Assembly: GCA_000717735.1 (NCBI GenBank)
Contig: JOBE01000053.1
Span: forward strand, 1-44,628
Direction of reading: 5' to 3'
Length of the DNA stretch: 44,628 bases
DNA from: Streptomyces griseoluteus
Lineage (GTDB): Bacteria; Actinomycetota; Actinomycetes; Streptomycetales; Streptomycetaceae
Shown here: positions 1 to 8,715 of the stretch, one piece after another
Layout: each line of letters starts with the position of its first letter
How positions within the stretch are numbered: the first letter of the stretch is position 1
Position numbers and translations under genes: made by a program
The notes under the pieces: generated by a model
Database searches by the model: none
What the model was told of the DNA's origin: nothing
What the model saw: the letters and a program-made list of their open reading frames with translations, nothing else

Positions 1-117
1 GTCCACCGCGGCGGCGAACGGCACGATCTTCGCCTCCGCGAGAGCACGCACCGACTCCCGGAGCATGTCGTGCTCCTCGGAAGGCCGATACAGGTCGAAA
101 TCAGCGGAACCTGACAC
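1..117 (-). CDS. Acyl-CoA dehydrogenase, N-terminal fragment
   Basis: Only the first 39 codons lie in the window; the gene runs off the left edge. The visible N-terminus reads about SGSADFDLYRPSEEHDMLRE and continues SVRALAEAKIVPFAA. This is the opening helix of acyl-CoA dehydrogenases, FAD flavoproteins that oxidise acyl-CoA thioesters. GTG at 117 is chosen because GGGAG lies 9 bases upstream; the in-frame GTG at 123 would have a 3-base spacing. The gene is divergent from the UDP-sugar dehydrogenase. No catalytic residue is visible, so the family call rests on N-terminal similarity alone. Confidence 0.7.
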   Translation of the reverse strand, partial: MSGSADFDLYRPSEEHDMLRESVRALAEAKIVPFAAAVD

Positions 118-243
118 GCTCACTCACTCCCACGCTTGCTAACTACCGTTAAGTAACCCAAAGGGTAGGGCGTGACCCGGCTCCGTACCAGGGCACGACT
201 ATGCTCGGGCAGGCATTCCGCCCGACGTTCACTGGAGACCCGC

Positions 244-1569
244 ATGGCCCTCAAGATCACTGTGATCGGTACCGGCTACCTCGGCGCCACCCACGCCGCG
301 GCCATGGCGGAACTGGGTTTCGAGGTCCTCGGCCTCGACGTCGTCCCCGAGAAGATCGAGCTGCTGTCGTCCGGGCGCGTCCCTATGTACGAACCGGGTC
401 TGGAGGAGCTCCTCGCCAAGCACGTCGCCGGGATCGAGGGTTCGAGCGGGCGGCTGCGGTTCACCACCTCCTGGGAGGAGGTCGGCGCCTTCGGCGACGT
501 GCACTTCGTCTGTGTGAACACCCCGCAGAAGCACGGCGAGTACGCCTGCGACATGAGCTACGTCGACGCCGCCTTCACCTCCCTCGCCGGAGTCGTACGC
601 GAAGGATCCCTGGTCGTCGGCAAGTCGACCGTCCCGGTCGGCTCGGCCGAGCGGCTCGCGGGCCTGCTGCCGGAGGGCGTCGAACTCGCCTGGAACCCGG
701 AGTTCCTGCGGGAGGGCTTCGCCGTGCAGGACACCCTGAGGCCGGACCGGATCGTGGTCGGCGTACGCGGCGAGCGGGCCGAGAAGACGCTCCGCGAGGT
801 GTACGCCGTACCGGTCGGCCAGGGCTCGCCCTTCGTGGTCACCGACTTCCCGACCGCCGAGCTGGTGAAGACGTCCGCGAACTCCTTCCTCGCCACGAAG
901 ATCTCCTTCATCAACGCGATGGCCGAGCTGTGCGAGGCCGCCGGCGGCGACGTCGCCAAGCTGGCCGAGGCACTCGGCCACGACGACCGGATCGGCCCCA
1001 AGTTCCTGCGGGCCGGGATCGGCTTCGGCGGCGGCTGCCTCCCGAAGGACATCAGGGCCTTCATGGCCCGCGCCGGCGAGCTGGGCGCCGACCAGGCGCT
1101 GACCTTCCTGCGCGAGATCGACTCGATCAACATGCGGCGGCGCGGCCAGATGGTGGAGATGGCCCGGGAGACCCTCGGCGGGAGCTCCTTCCTCGGCCGC
1201 CGGGTGGCCGTGCTCGGCGCCACGTTCAAGCCCGATTCGGACGACGTCCGCGACTCCCCCGCGCTGAACGTGGCCGGGCAGATACACCTCCAGGGCGGCC
1301 AGGTCACCGTCTACGACCCGAAGGGCATGGACAACGCCCGGCGCGTCTTCCCGACCCTCGGGTACGCGGACTCGGCGCGCGAGGCCGTGGCCGGGGCGGA
1401 CGTGGTGCTGCACCTGACGGAGTGGCGCGAGTTCCGCGAGCTCGACCCGGCGGAGCTCGCCGAGGTCGTGTCGTCGCCGGTGATCCTGGACGGCCGCAAC
1501 GCGCTCGACTCGGAGCGCTGGCGGGCGGCCGGCTGGACCTACCGGGCGATGGGCCGCCCGCGCGCCTGA
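244..1569 (+). CDS. UDP-glucose/GDP-mannose 6-dehydrogenase
   Basis: A 441-residue enzyme of the UDP-glucose/GDP-mannose dehydrogenase family. Family members oxidise the C6 alcohol of a nucleotide sugar to the uronic acid with two NAD+. The N-terminal Rossmann motif is VIGTGYLG (residues 7-14). The substrate loop and catalytic cysteine appear as GFGGGCLPKD, with Cys265. The central helix carries the NSF and K residues of the family, and the C-terminal UDP-binding domain has GATFKPDSDDVRDSP. ATG 244 is chosen because GGAG lies a few bases upstream; an in-frame extension to 172 has no family similarity. The gene is monocistronic and followed by a strong hairpin. It could supply uronic acid for envelope polymers, but the substrate cannot be read from sequence. 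Confidence 0.93.
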   Translation: MALKITVIGTGYLGATHAAAMAELGFEVLGLDVVPEKIELLSSGRVPMYEPGLEELLAKHVAGIEGSSGRLRFTTSWEEVGAFGDVHFVCVNTPQKHGEYACDMSYVDAAFTSLAGVVREGSLVVGKSTVPVGSAERLAGLLPEGVELAWNPEFLREGFAVQDTLRPDRIVVGVRGERAEKTLREVYAVPVGQGSPFVVTDFPTAELVKTSANSFLATKISFINAMAELCEAAGGDVAKLAEALGHDDRIGPKFLRAGIGFGGGCLPKDIRAFMARAGELGADQALTFLREIDSINMRRRGQMVEMARETLGGSSFLGRRVAVLGATFKPDSDDVRDSPALNVAGQIHLQGGQVTVYDPKGMDNARRVFPTLGYADSAREAVAGADVVLHLTEWREFRELDPAELAEVVSSPVILDGRNALDSERWRAAGWTYRAMGRPRA

Positions 1570-1584
1570 CACGCGGACACACGA

Positions 1585-1616
1585 GAGGGAGGGGGCGCGC
1601 TCGCGCCCCCTCCCTC
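1585..1616. terminator. Bidirectional hairpin terminator
   Basis: A perfect 15-bp stem (left arm 1585-1599, right arm 1602-1616) with a 2-base loop lies between two convergent genes. Without a U-tract it fits the I-shaped terminators common in Streptomyces. Confidence 0.85.
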
Positions 1617-1630
1617 CTTCGTACGGCCGG

Positions 1631-2554
1631 TCAGGCCGCGGCCGGCCGGATGCGGTTCGTCCGGGACAGGAACTCCGTCTCGCGCAGCGCCCGGGTGACG
1701 TTCGCGTGCGCGAGGCCCACCAGCTCCTGGGCCGGCCAGCCCCGGCGCAGCAGCTCCGCGAACAGCGGTACGTAGCCGACGGCCGGGGCCGTCGTGTGCG
1801 AGACGCCCACGCAGTGCGGGCCGGCCTCCGCGCGCACCCGGTCCAGGACGTCGGCGACGGCGGCCGGGTCGTCCGTCACGGTGACCATGCAGACGGCGCC
1901 GTTCTCGCCGAGGAGGCCCAGGACGTCGTCGGGGAACTCCTCGGGGACCGCCCGCGTCAGCAGGACCGGGGCGCGGGTGACCGCGAGGGTGCGGCGGACC
2001 GTGTCCTGGTCGGCTCCGGACAGGTCCACGGCCAGGCCGATGCGGTTCATCTCCCGTACCGCGTCGCGGGCGAAGCGGTCGAAGCGGGTGAGGCCGGCGG
2101 CCCGTACCCCCAGGGCCTGATAGGCCCTCAGGGTCGCGGCGGACCCGCCGAGCGCCGTCCAGGCGACCGGTCCGAGGAGGGCCGCGACACGGCCGCAGTT
2201 ACGGGCGTGGGCCATCTCGGACGTGGTGTGCGCGAGACGCAGGTCCTCCGGGCAGGCGGCGACGAGCGCGCGGACGGCGTCGATGCGCCGCAGGGTCCCG
2301 ATGACGCCCTCGTCGGCCTCGACGTGCAGGGACCAGAACTGGGCTCCGGCCTCCCTCGCCCGCACCGGCGGAAGGTCCTCCGGATCGAGGGACGGGGGCA
2401 GGACGGTGTGCCCCTCGACGACGGGCTGGGCGGCCAGGACGGCGCGGGCCCGGGACGTCTCGTCGAGCGGCGGGGGTGGCTCCGGAACGTCGAGCTCGCC
2501 GGCGGCGGCAGGGACGGTGGAGAGGCTGGGATGGTCGTCTAGCAGTTCCGCCAT
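1631..2554 (-). CDS. Degenerate M19 (membrane dipeptidase) paralogue
   Basis: A 307-residue protein with the scaffold of peptidase M19, aligning by eye to the 402-residue neighbour (GAQFWSLHV, VREMNRIGLAVDLSG, LLRRGW). Every metal ligand seen in the neighbour is changed. The first site reads VEGHTVL instead of VDGHNDL, keeping the His and losing the Asp. The Glu loop EGGHS is replaced, DLSH became DLSG and FSHSS became LTRAV. It is also about 95 residues shorter. It is therefore unlikely to hydrolyse dipeptides and may be a pseudoenzyme with a binding or regulatory role. ATG 2554 has GGAG 7 bases upstream. The reading frame is intact, so it is not an evident pseudogene. Confidence 0.8.
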   Translation of the reverse strand: MAELLDDHPSLSTVPAAAGELDVPEPPPPLDETSRARAVLAAQPVVEGHTVLPPSLDPEDLPPVRAREAGAQFWSLHVEADEGVIGTLRRIDAVRALVAACPEDLRLAHTTSEMAHARNCGRVAALLGPVAWTALGGSAATLRAYQALGVRAAGLTRFDRFARDAVREMNRIGLAVDLSGADQDTVRRTLAVTRAPVLLTRAVPEEFPDDVLGLLGENGAVCMVTVTDDPAAVADVLDRVRAEAGPHCVGVSHTTAPAVGYVPLFAELLRRGWPAQELVGLAHANVTRALRETEFLSRTNRIRPAAA

Positions 2555-2580
2555 GGGGTCACTCCGAACTCGGCGATGCA

Positions 2581-2612
2581 GTACCGCCCCGCCTAGACCG
2601 GCGGGGCGGTAC
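2581..2612 (-). terminator. Hairpin in dipeptidase intergenic gap
   Basis: Perfect 13-bp stem (2581-2593 with 2600-2612) and 6-base loop, just downstream of the M19 dipeptidase stop and upstream of the degenerate paralogue. It is likely a terminator that separates or attenuates transcription of the paralogue. Confidence 0.75.
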
Positions 2613-2626
2613 CGTCCACCGTGCCA

Positions 2627-2648
2627 CCGGGCCCCTGCCGGGGCCCGG
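2627..2648 (-). terminator. Second hairpin downstream of dipeptidase
   Basis: Perfect 9-bp GC-only stem (2627-2635 with 2640-2648) and a 4-base loop. It is the first of two tandem hairpins met by transcripts leaving the purK-purE-dipeptidase unit. Confidence 0.65.
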
Positions 2649-2677
2649 CGGACTGAGCCGTTCGGGTGACCGGCCCG

Positions 2678-3886
2678 TTACGGCGCGTCGAGGGCGTCGA
2701 CAGCGTCGATGGTCGCGTTCGACGGTGCCGTACGGCTCTTCAGATCGCGGGATACCGCCTCCGCGTCGCGGAGGGCGCGGACCGCGTTGGACCAGGTCAG
2801 CTTGGCCAGGTCCGGATGCGACCAGCCGCGGTGCAGCAGCTCCGCGATCAGGTTCGGGTAGCCGGCGACGTCGTCGAGACCGGCCGGGGTGAAGGCCGTT
2901 CCGTCGTAGTCGCCGCCGATGCCGATGTGGTCGATGCCGGCGGCCTCGCGCATGTGGTCGAGGTGGTCGGCGACCGTGGCGGCGGTGGCGATCGGGCGCG
3001 GGTTCTCCTCCTCGAAGGCACGGTGCAGCTTCATCGCCTCGGCGGTGGTGTCGAGGTGGTCGAAGCCGTGCTCGCGGAGGTTCTCGTCCGCCCGCGCGGT
3101 CCACTCGACGGCCGCGGGGAGGATGAACTTGGGCACGAAGGTGGCCATCGCGACGCCGCCGTTGGCGGGCAGCCGCTCCAGGACGTCGTCCGGGATGTTC
3201 CTCGGGTGGTCGCAGACCGCCAGGGCCGAGGAGTGCGAGAAGATCACCGGCGCCGCCGTGGCGTCGAGGGCGTCCCGCATGGTGGTGGCGGCGACGTGCG
3301 AGAGGTCGACGAGCATGCCCGAGCGGTTCATCTCGCGGACGACCTGCCGGCCGAAGGCCGAGAGCCCGCCGACGCCGGGCTCGTCGGTCGCCGAGTCCGC
3401 CCAGTCGTTGTTGTCGTTGTGGGTGAGCGTCATGTAGCGCACGCCGAGGGCGTGCAGGGCGCGCAGGGTGGCGAGGGAGTTGTTGATCGAGTGGCCGCCC
3501 TCGGCACCCTTGAGGGAGGCGATACGGCCCTGCCCGCGGGCCGCCTCCATGTCGTCCGCCGTCAGGGCGGGGGCCAGCTCGCCCGCGTACCGCTCCAGGA
3601 GCTGGTCGACGATGTCGATCTGCTCCAGGGTCGCGCTGACCGCGTCGTCCCCGGCGAGCCGGCACGGCACGTACACCGACCAGAACTGGGCGCCGACGCC
3701 GCCGGCCCGCAGCCGCGCGAGGTCGGTGTGGAGGGCGCCGGTCTGGTCCGCGCCGATGTCCATGCGGTCCAGGTCGTACCGCACGTGCTCGCGGAGCGCC
3801 CAGGGCAGGTCGTTGTGGCCGTCGACGACGGGGTGGCCCGCGAGCAGCTCGCGGGCCTCCGCCAGACGGTCCGCCGCTGCGCTCAC
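2678..3886 (-). CDS. Membrane dipeptidase (peptidase M19)
   Basis: A 402-residue zinc dipeptidase of the renal dipeptidase family, which hydrolyses dipeptides and can accept D-residues at the second position. The expected ligands are present: His24 and Asp26 in VDGHNDLPW, Glu129 in KGAEGGHS, His197 in VDLSH and His218 in FSHSS. GTG 3886 overlaps the purE stop by four bases (GTGA), so translation is probably coupled to purE. No signal peptide or lipid anchor is seen, so it is probably cytoplasmic despite the family name. The paralogue just downstream in transcription order has lost these ligands. Confidence 0.92.
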   Translation of the reverse strand: MSAAADRLAEARELLAGHPVVDGHNDLPWALREHVRYDLDRMDIGADQTGALHTDLARLRAGGVGAQFWSVYVPCRLAGDDAVSATLEQIDIVDQLLERYAGELAPALTADDMEAARGQGRIASLKGAEGGHSINNSLATLRALHALGVRYMTLTHNDNNDWADSATDEPGVGGLSAFGRQVVREMNRSGMLVDLSHVAATTMRDALDATAAPVIFSHSSALAVCDHPRNIPDDVLERLPANGGVAMATFVPKFILPAAVEWTARADENLREHGFDHLDTTAEAMKLHRAFEEENPRPIATAATVADHLDHMREAAGIDHIGIGGDYDGTAFTPAGLDDVAGYPNLIAELLHRGWSHPDLAKLTWSNAVRALRDAEAVSRDLKSRTAPSNATIDAVDALDAP

Positions 3887-4419
3887 TTGCCGAAGCCGAA
3901 GGAGTCGGCGCCCTCGACCTTGGCCCGCAGCCGCTTGCCCTTCTCCGTCGCCTGGTCGTTGAGCTCCTGGAGGAACTCGTTCATCCGGGCGAGGAGGTCG
4001 GCGTCGTGCGCGGCGAGCATCCGGGCCGCGAGCAGGCCCGCGTTGCGGGCGCCGGCGACGGAGACCGTGGCGACGGGGACGCCGGCCGGCATCTGCACGA
4101 TGGAGAGCAGCGAGTCCATGCCGTCGAGGTACTTCAGCGGCACCGGCACGCCGATGACGGGGAGCGGGGTGACGGAGGCGAGCATGCCGGGCAGGTGGGC
4201 GGCGCCGCCCGCGCCCGCGATGATCGCCTTCAGGCCCCGGCCCGCGGCCTCCTCGCCGTACGCGATCATCTCGCGCGGCATCCGGTGCGCGGAGAGGACG
4301 TTGACCTCGTAGGGGATCTCGAACTCGTCGAGGGCCTGCGCGGCGGCCTCCATGACGGACCAGTCGGAGTCGGATCCCATGGCGATGCCGACGACGGGGG
4401 AGGTGCTGTGGCTGCTCAC
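3883..4419 (-). CDS. purE: N5-carboxyaminoimidazole ribonucleotide mutase
   Basis: A 178-residue class I PurE, which converts N5-CAIR to CAIR in de novo purine synthesis. The substrate loop GSDSDW sits close to the N-terminus, followed by the conserved NVLSAHRMP, with [11 protein letters not shown] and the later VPVATVSV further along. The start is GTG 4419, overlapping the purK stop by four bases; an in-frame extension upstream is out-of-family sequence inside purK. The order purK-purE-dipeptidase with two GTGA overlaps indicates one transcript. Confidence 0.95.
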   Translation of the reverse strand: MSSHSTSPVVGIAMGSDSDWSVMEAAAQALDEFEIPYEVNVLSAHRMPREMIAYGEEAAGRGLKAIIAGAGGAAHLPGMLASVTPLPVIGVPVPLKYLDGMDSLLSIVQMPAGVPVATVSVAGARNAGLLAARMLAAHDADLLARMNEFLQELNDQATEKGKRLRAKVEGADSFGFGK

Positions 4420-5555
4420 TCGGTGATCGTTCCTCGCAGATATCCGGCGGCGTGACGCGCGCGCTCCAGCACGTCGTCCAGGTCGTCGCCGTAGGTGTTG
4501 ACGTGCCCCACCTTGCGGCCGGGCTTCACGTCCTTGCCATACATGTGAATCTTGAGCTGCGGGTCCCTCGCCATGCAATGCAGGTACGCCGCGTACATGT
4601 CGGGGTAGTCACCGCCCAGGACATTGCACATCACGGTCCACGGGGCACGCGGGCGCGGATCGCCGAGGGGCAGGTCGAGGACCGCCCGGACGTGGTTGGC
4701 GAACTGCGAGGTGATCGCGCCGTCCTGGGTCCAGTGGCCGGAGTTGTGCGGGCGCATCGCCAGTTCGTTGACGAGGATGCGGCCGTCGGTGGTCTCGAAC
4801 AGCTCGACGGCGAGGTGGCCGACGACCCCCAGCTCCTTGGCGATGCGAAGCGCCAGCTCCTGCGCCTGGCCGGCGAGCTCGCCGTCGAGGTCCGGCGCGG
4901 GTGCGATGACGGTGTCGCAGACGCCGTCGACCTGGCGGGACTCCACGACCGGGTAGGCGACGGCCTGGCCGTGCGGGGAGCGGACGATGTTCGCGGCGAG
5001 CTCGCGGGTGAAGTCGACCTTCTCCTCGGCGAGGACCGGGACCCCCGCGAGGAACGGGTCGCGGGCGTCCTCGGGCGTACGGACGAACCAGACGCCCTTG
5101 CCGTCGTAGCCGCCGCGCACGGTCTTCAGGATGATCGGGAAGCCCCCGGCCTCGGCCGCGAAGGCCACCGCGTCCTCGGGGTCCGCCACGATGCGGTGCC
5201 GCGGGCTCGGCGCGCCGATCTCGTCGAGCTTCGCGCGCATCACCCCCTTGTCCTGGGCGTGCACCAGCGCGTCGGGGCCCGGGCGGACGGGGATGCCGTC
5301 GGCTTCGAGGGCCCGCAGGTGCTCCGTGGGGACGTGCTCGTGATCGAAGGTGATCACGTCGCATCCGCGCGCGAAGTCACGCAGCGTGTCCAGGTCGCGG
5401 TAGTCGCCGATGACGACGTCACCGACCACCTGGGCCGCGGAGTCCTGGGGGGTGTCGCTGAGGAGCTTGAACTTGATGCCGAGGGGGATGCCCGCCTCGT
5501 GCGTCATACGGGCGAGCTGCCCGCCGCCGACCATGCCTACTACGGGGAACGTCAC
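4416..5555 (-). CDS. purK: N5-carboxyaminoimidazole ribonucleotide synthetase
   Basis: A 379-residue ATP-grasp ligase that carboxylates AIR to N5-CAIR with ATP and bicarbonate. The N-terminal motif is [24 protein letters not shown] is the ATP-grasp loop and [24 protein letters not shown] and the C-terminal domain follow. GTG 5555 is chosen because family members begin at this point ([11 protein letters not shown]). The upstream in-frame GTG 5609 adds atypical residues and has no ribosome binding site. No usable Shine-Dalgarno precedes 5555 either: AAGAGG abuts the codon. A TACCCT hexamer sits 6 bases upstream, so a leaderless mRNA is possible. Confidence 0.94.
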   Translation of the reverse strand: MTFPVVGMVGGGQLARMTHEAGIPLGIKFKLLSDTPQDSAAQVVGDVVIGDYRDLDTLRDFARGCDVITFDHEHVPTEHLRALEADGIPVRPGPDALVHAQDKGVMRAKLDEIGAPSPRHRIVADPEDAVAFAAEAGGFPIILKTVRGGYDGKGVWFVRTPEDARDPFLAGVPVLAEEKVDFTRELAANIVRSPHGQAVAYPVVESRQVDGVCDTVIAPAPDLDGELAGQAQELALRIAKELGVVGHLAVELFETTDGRILVNELAMRPHNSGHWTQDGAITSQFANHVRAVLDLPLGDPRPRAPWTVMCNVLGGDYPDMYAAYLHCMARDPQLKIHMYGKDVKPGRKVGHVNTYGDDLDDVLERARHAAGYLRGTITE

Positions 5556-5743
5556 CCTCTTAGGGTATCCGCACCATCCCGGAAGCCTCGTCCGGCTGTG
5601 GTTTGGCACAAGAAAGGCGGGGCGGGAAGCGGGTTCTCCAGTGGTTTACGAGGTACCCGGGCGGGTGACAGGAGCGCTGGTTAGCATGGGTTGGGTTGAC
5701 GTCATCCGGGCGTCATCCGGACGGACGGGACAGAGCCATCACC

Positions 5744-6259
5744 ATGAGTGAACCCGGCGCGCTGCGCACGCGACTCAACGGGCTCTTCCGTGAGGTCGCC
5801 AAGTTCGGGGTGGTCGGCGGTCTCGGCGTCCTGGTCAACCTCGGCGTCTTCAACCTGGTCCGCGGCACCACGGACATTCCGATGGTGCGGGCCAGCCTGA
5901 TCGCCACCGTCGTCGCCATCGTCTTCAACTACGTGGGGTTCCGTTACTTCACGTACCGCGACCGGGACAAGTCGGGGCGGACCAAGGAGATGTCGCTGTT
6001 CCTGCTGTTCAGCGTCGTCGGCATGGTCATCGAGAACGGTGTGCTCTACGCGGCGACGTACGGCTTCGGCTGGGACGGCCCGCTCGCGAGCAACTTCTTC
6101 AAGTTCTTCGGGATCGGGGTCGCGACCCTGTTCCGCTTCTGGTCGTACCGCTCCTGGGTCTTCCGCACGCTGCCCGCGAAGGAGGCGGTCCAGGCCGCCG
6201 AATCGTTCTTGGAGCAGCCCCCGCGCCAGGCGGTCCGGCGCCAGCCCGACCGCGTCTGA
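5744..6259 (+). CDS. GtrA family membrane protein
   Basis: A 171-residue polytopic protein of the GtrA/DPMS1 family. Members are small four-helix membrane proteins implicated in flipping or presenting polyprenyl-linked sugars or teichoic acid precursors. Four hydrophobic segments are visible (about residues 17-38, 45-65, 84-106 and 118-138), with FNYVGFRYFTYR between helices 2 and 3 and FRFWSYRSWVF near the end, both typical of GtrA. ATG 5744 has only a weak ribosome binding site; an in-frame extension to 5696 is not family-like. It is divergent from purK. The substrate is unknown. Confidence 0.87.
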   Translation: MSEPGALRTRLNGLFREVAKFGVVGGLGVLVNLGVFNLVRGTTDIPMVRASLIATVVAIVFNYVGFRYFTYRDRDKSGRTKEMSLFLLFSVVGMVIENGVLYAATYGFGWDGPLASNFFKFFGIGVATLFRFWSYRSWVFRTLPAKEAVQAAESFLEQPPRQAVRRQPDRV

Positions 6260-6283
6260 CCAGCCTTTTCAGTCCGACCCTCT

Positions 6284-7555
6284 TCACCGTACGGGGCGCT
6301 CCCGCGTCTCGTCGGAGACGCTCCTGACCTCCCGGCTCAGGAAGAGCGCGAAGACCGGCGGCTGCTCCTTCAGGAGCTCGAGACGGCCGCCGTCCGCCTC
6401 CGCCAGGTCGCGGGCGACCGCGAGGCCGATGCCGGTGGAGCTGCGGCCGCTGACGGCCCGCTCGAAGATCCGCGAGCCGAGGTCGGCCGGGACACCCGGG
6501 CCCTCGTCGGTGACCTCGATCACCGACTGGTTGCCGATGACCCGGGTCCGCAGGGCGACCGTGCCGCCGCCGTGCATGAGCGAGTTCTCGATCAGGGCCG
6601 CGAGGACCTGGGCGACGGCGCCCGGGGTGCCGACGGCCCGCATCCCCTGCTTCCCCGAGTGGACGATGGCCCGGCCGGCGCTGCGGTAGGCGGGCCGCCA
6701 CTCCTCGATCTGCTGCTTGACGACCTCGTCCAGGTCGAAGGCGACGGCGGAGCCGGTCCGCGGGTCCCTGGAGTTGGTCAGGAGCCGCTGGACGACGTCG
6801 GTGAGCCGCTCGACCTGGGTGAGCGCGATCGTCGCCTCCTCCTTGACCGTGTCGAGGTCGTCGGCGAGCGCCACCTCCTCCAGGCGCATGGAGAGGGCGG
6901 TCAGCGGCGTACGGAGCTGGTGCGAGGCGTCGGCGGCGAGCCGGCGCTCGGCGGTGAGCATGCGGGCGATGCGTTCGGCGGAGGCGTCGAGGACGTCCGC
7001 GACCCGGTCCAGCTCGGGCACCCCGTACCGCTTGTGCCGGGGGCGCGGGTCGCCGGAGCCGAGGCGCTCGGCGGTCTCCGCGAGGTCGGTGAGCGGGGAG
7101 GTGAGCTTGTTCGCCTGCCGTACGGCGAGGAGGATCGCGGCGACGACGGCGAGCAGGGCCACCGCGCCGATGATCAGGAGGGTGCGGCCGACCTCCTCGG
7201 TGACGGTGGAACGGGACTCCTCGACGATCACGGTCTCGCCGCGTTCGCCCTCGGCGAGGCCCCGGATGACGTCCCCGGTGGGTCGGGTGCCGATCTCGAT
7301 CGACGGGCGGCCGGGGATCCGGATCTCGGCGAACCGCTTGGCGCCGCTCTGCTCGGCGAGGATGTCCGGGTTGACCGGCTCGCCGCCGATGAGCCGGCTG
7401 TCGACGATGGAGGCGAGCCGCACCGCCTCGGTGTCCACCCGCTCCTGGGCGGTGCTGGTGATGGTGCGGGTCTCGACGATGACGAGGGAGACCCCGAACA
7501 CCGAGATGACGACGAGCACCACGGCGAGCGTGGAGTTGATCAGACGGCGGCGCAT
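6284..7555 (-). CDS. Sensor histidine kinase (HAMP, HisKA, HATPase)
   Basis: A 423-residue membrane sensor kinase. Transmembrane helices lie at about 7-27 and 125-145, enclosing an extracytoplasmic sensor region of about 95 residues. A HAMP domain follows (146-200), then the H-box ASHQLRTPLTAL with phospho-acceptor His212, the N-box IEN (Asn324), the G1 box DEGPGVP and the G2 box GIGLAV. It is cotranscribed behind its OmpR-type response regulator with a 24-base gap; GGAG precedes ATG 7555. The stimulus cannot be read from sequence. Confidence 0.93.
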   Translation of the reverse strand: MRRRLINSTLAVVLVVISVFGVSLVIVETRTITSTAQERVDTEAVRLASIVDSRLIGGEPVNPDILAEQSGAKRFAEIRIPGRPSIEIGTRPTGDVIRGLAEGERGETVIVEESRSTVTEEVGRTLLIIGAVALLAVVAAILLAVRQANKLTSPLTDLAETAERLGSGDPRPRHKRYGVPELDRVADVLDASAERIARMLTAERRLAADASHQLRTPLTALSMRLEEVALADDLDTVKEEATIALTQVERLTDVVQRLLTNSRDPRTGSAVAFDLDEVVKQQIEEWRPAYRSAGRAIVHSGKQGMRAVGTPGAVAQVLAALIENSLMHGGGTVALRTRVIGNQSVIEVTDEGPGVPADLGSRIFERAVSGRSSTGIGLAVARDLAEADGGRLELLKEQPPVFALFLSREVRSVSDETRERPVR

Positions 7556-7579
7556 GGTGCTCTCCGGGGGCGGGGTGGC

Positions 7580-8257
7580 TCAGCTCTTCTCGAAGCGGAA
7601 ACCGACTCCGCGCACGGTGGCGATGTAGCGCGGGTTCGCGGCGTCGTCGCCGAGCTTCTTGCGCAGCCAGGAGATGTGCATGTCGAGGGTCTTGGTGGAC
7701 GACCACCAGGTGGTGTCCCAGACCTCGCGCATCAGCTGGTCGCGGGTGACGACCCGGCCGGCGTCCCGGACCAGGACCCGGAGCAGGTCGAACTCCTTGG
7801 CCGTCAGCTGGAGTTCCTCCTCGCCCATCCAGGCGCGGTGCGACTCGACGTCGATCCGGACGCCGTGGGTCGCGGGGGCGACGGTGGGCTCGCTGGAGCC
7901 GCGCCGGAGCAGGGCCCGGACGCGGGCGAGGAGTTCGGCGAGCCGGAAGGGCTTGGTGACGTAGTCGTCGGCGCCCGCGTCGAGTCCGACGACGGTGTCG
8001 ACCTCGTCGGCCCGTGCGGTGAGGACCAGGATCGGGACCGTGTGCCCCTCGGCGCGCAGCCGCCGGGCGACTTCGAGGCCGTCCATGCCGGGCAGGCCCA
8101 GGTCGAGCACGACCAGGTCCACTCCGCCCTGGAGTCCGGCGTCGAGGGCGGTGGGGCCGTCCTCGCGGACCTCGACCTCGTACCCCTCTCTCCGCAGGGC
8201 ACGGGCCAGCGGTTCCGAGATGGATGCGTCGTCCTCGGCGAGCAGTACACGGGTCAT
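7580..8257 (-). CDS. OmpR-family response regulator
   Basis: A 225-residue two-component regulator. The receiver domain has acidic residues AEDD (7-10), phospho-acceptor Asp52 in LDLGLPGMDG, Thr80 and Lys102 (TKPF). The C-terminal winged helix (about 125-225) includes LTAKEFDLLRVLV and WLRKKLGDD. ATG 8257 matches the usual family start (MTRVLLAEDD). A longer in-frame extension to 8452 carries no recognisable domain and is rejected. No Shine-Dalgarno is seen; TACCAT lies 6 bases before the ATG, compatible with a leaderless transcript. It is first in a two-gene unit with the sensor kinase. Confidence 0.93.
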   Translation of the reverse strand: MTRVLLAEDDASISEPLARALRREGYEVEVREDGPTALDAGLQGGVDLVVLDLGLPGMDGLEVARRLRAEGHTVPILVLTARADEVDTVVGLDAGADDYVTKPFRLAELLARVRALLRRGSSEPTVAPATHGVRIDVESHRAWMGEEELQLTAKEFDLLRVLVRDAGRVVTRDQLMREVWDTTWWSSTKTLDMHISWLRKKLGDDAANPRYIATVRGVGFRFEKS

Positions 8258-8493
8258 GGGGTGATGGTAGTCCGCACGGGTGCCGGGCCGGGGCGCGACG
8301 GCGGGGGACGGGCCGCCGGGCCTGGGTCCGGGCGCCCGGGGCGATGTGACCCCTGGGGATCCTGTGGACATCCTGTGCATGACCTTCGAATAGGCTTCTG
8401 TGGTTGCACTTCCGCCTGTGATCCATCTCTCAAGTCCTTCCATATCCGGCACTGTCGTGTCGTATGGTTGCTCGACGTCTGTAGCGGTATTGG

Positions 8494-8530
8494 GGACCTT
8501 TGGCTCGCTTCGCGTGCCAAGGTCCTCTTT
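8494..8530 (+). terminator. Terminator-like hairpin in POT leader
   Basis: Stem 8494-8504 pairs with 8516-8525 with one bulged T and an 11-base loop, followed immediately by TCTTT. A U-rich tail is unusual for Streptomyces and makes this look like an intrinsic terminator or attenuator about 190 bases before the transporter start. Confidence 0.55.
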
Positions 8531-8628
8531 CTGCGTGAGGTCGGCTCCGCCGATCCTCGGAGACGGTGAACGACCTGTGGGCCGGGTTCCGGGAAGCGAC
8601 AGCGCATCTCCCGGGGCGTGGATCCCGG

Positions 8629-8644
8629 TGAGTCCGACGACTCA
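8629..8644. repeat. Palindrome upstream of POT transporter
   Basis: TGAGTC-CGAC-GACTCA, a perfect 6-4-6 inverted repeat about 70 bases before ATG 8716. It could be an operator or an mRNA hairpin; no known consensus is recognised. Confidence 0.4.
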
Positions 8645-8715
8645 GCCGGTGCCGGCCTCCCCCACCGGGCGCATCACGCTCACAAGGCGCGCGTCCCGAC
8701 AGAGCAAGGATCGAC

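Larger units (their letters stand above)
8258..8715. other. Long structured intergenic region before POT gene
   Basis: This 458-base gap separates the response regulator from the peptide transporter. Bases 8380-8540 are noticeably less GC-rich than the surrounding genes. The region holds a terminator-like hairpin (8494-8525 plus a T-rich tail) and a 16-base palindrome (8629-8644). No convincing gene is seen on either strand, although short open frames exist. It may contain a long 5' leader or a small RNA. Confidence 0.6.

Noticed and set aside
172..243. In-frame N-terminal extension of the UDP-sugar dehydrogenase
   Set aside because: No family similarity and GGAG precedes ATG 244, where the Rossmann motif begins at the expected distance.
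8258..8452. Upstream extension of the response regulator
   Set aside because: The extension has no domain and the standard family start is at 8257; the stretch is more likely leader DNA.
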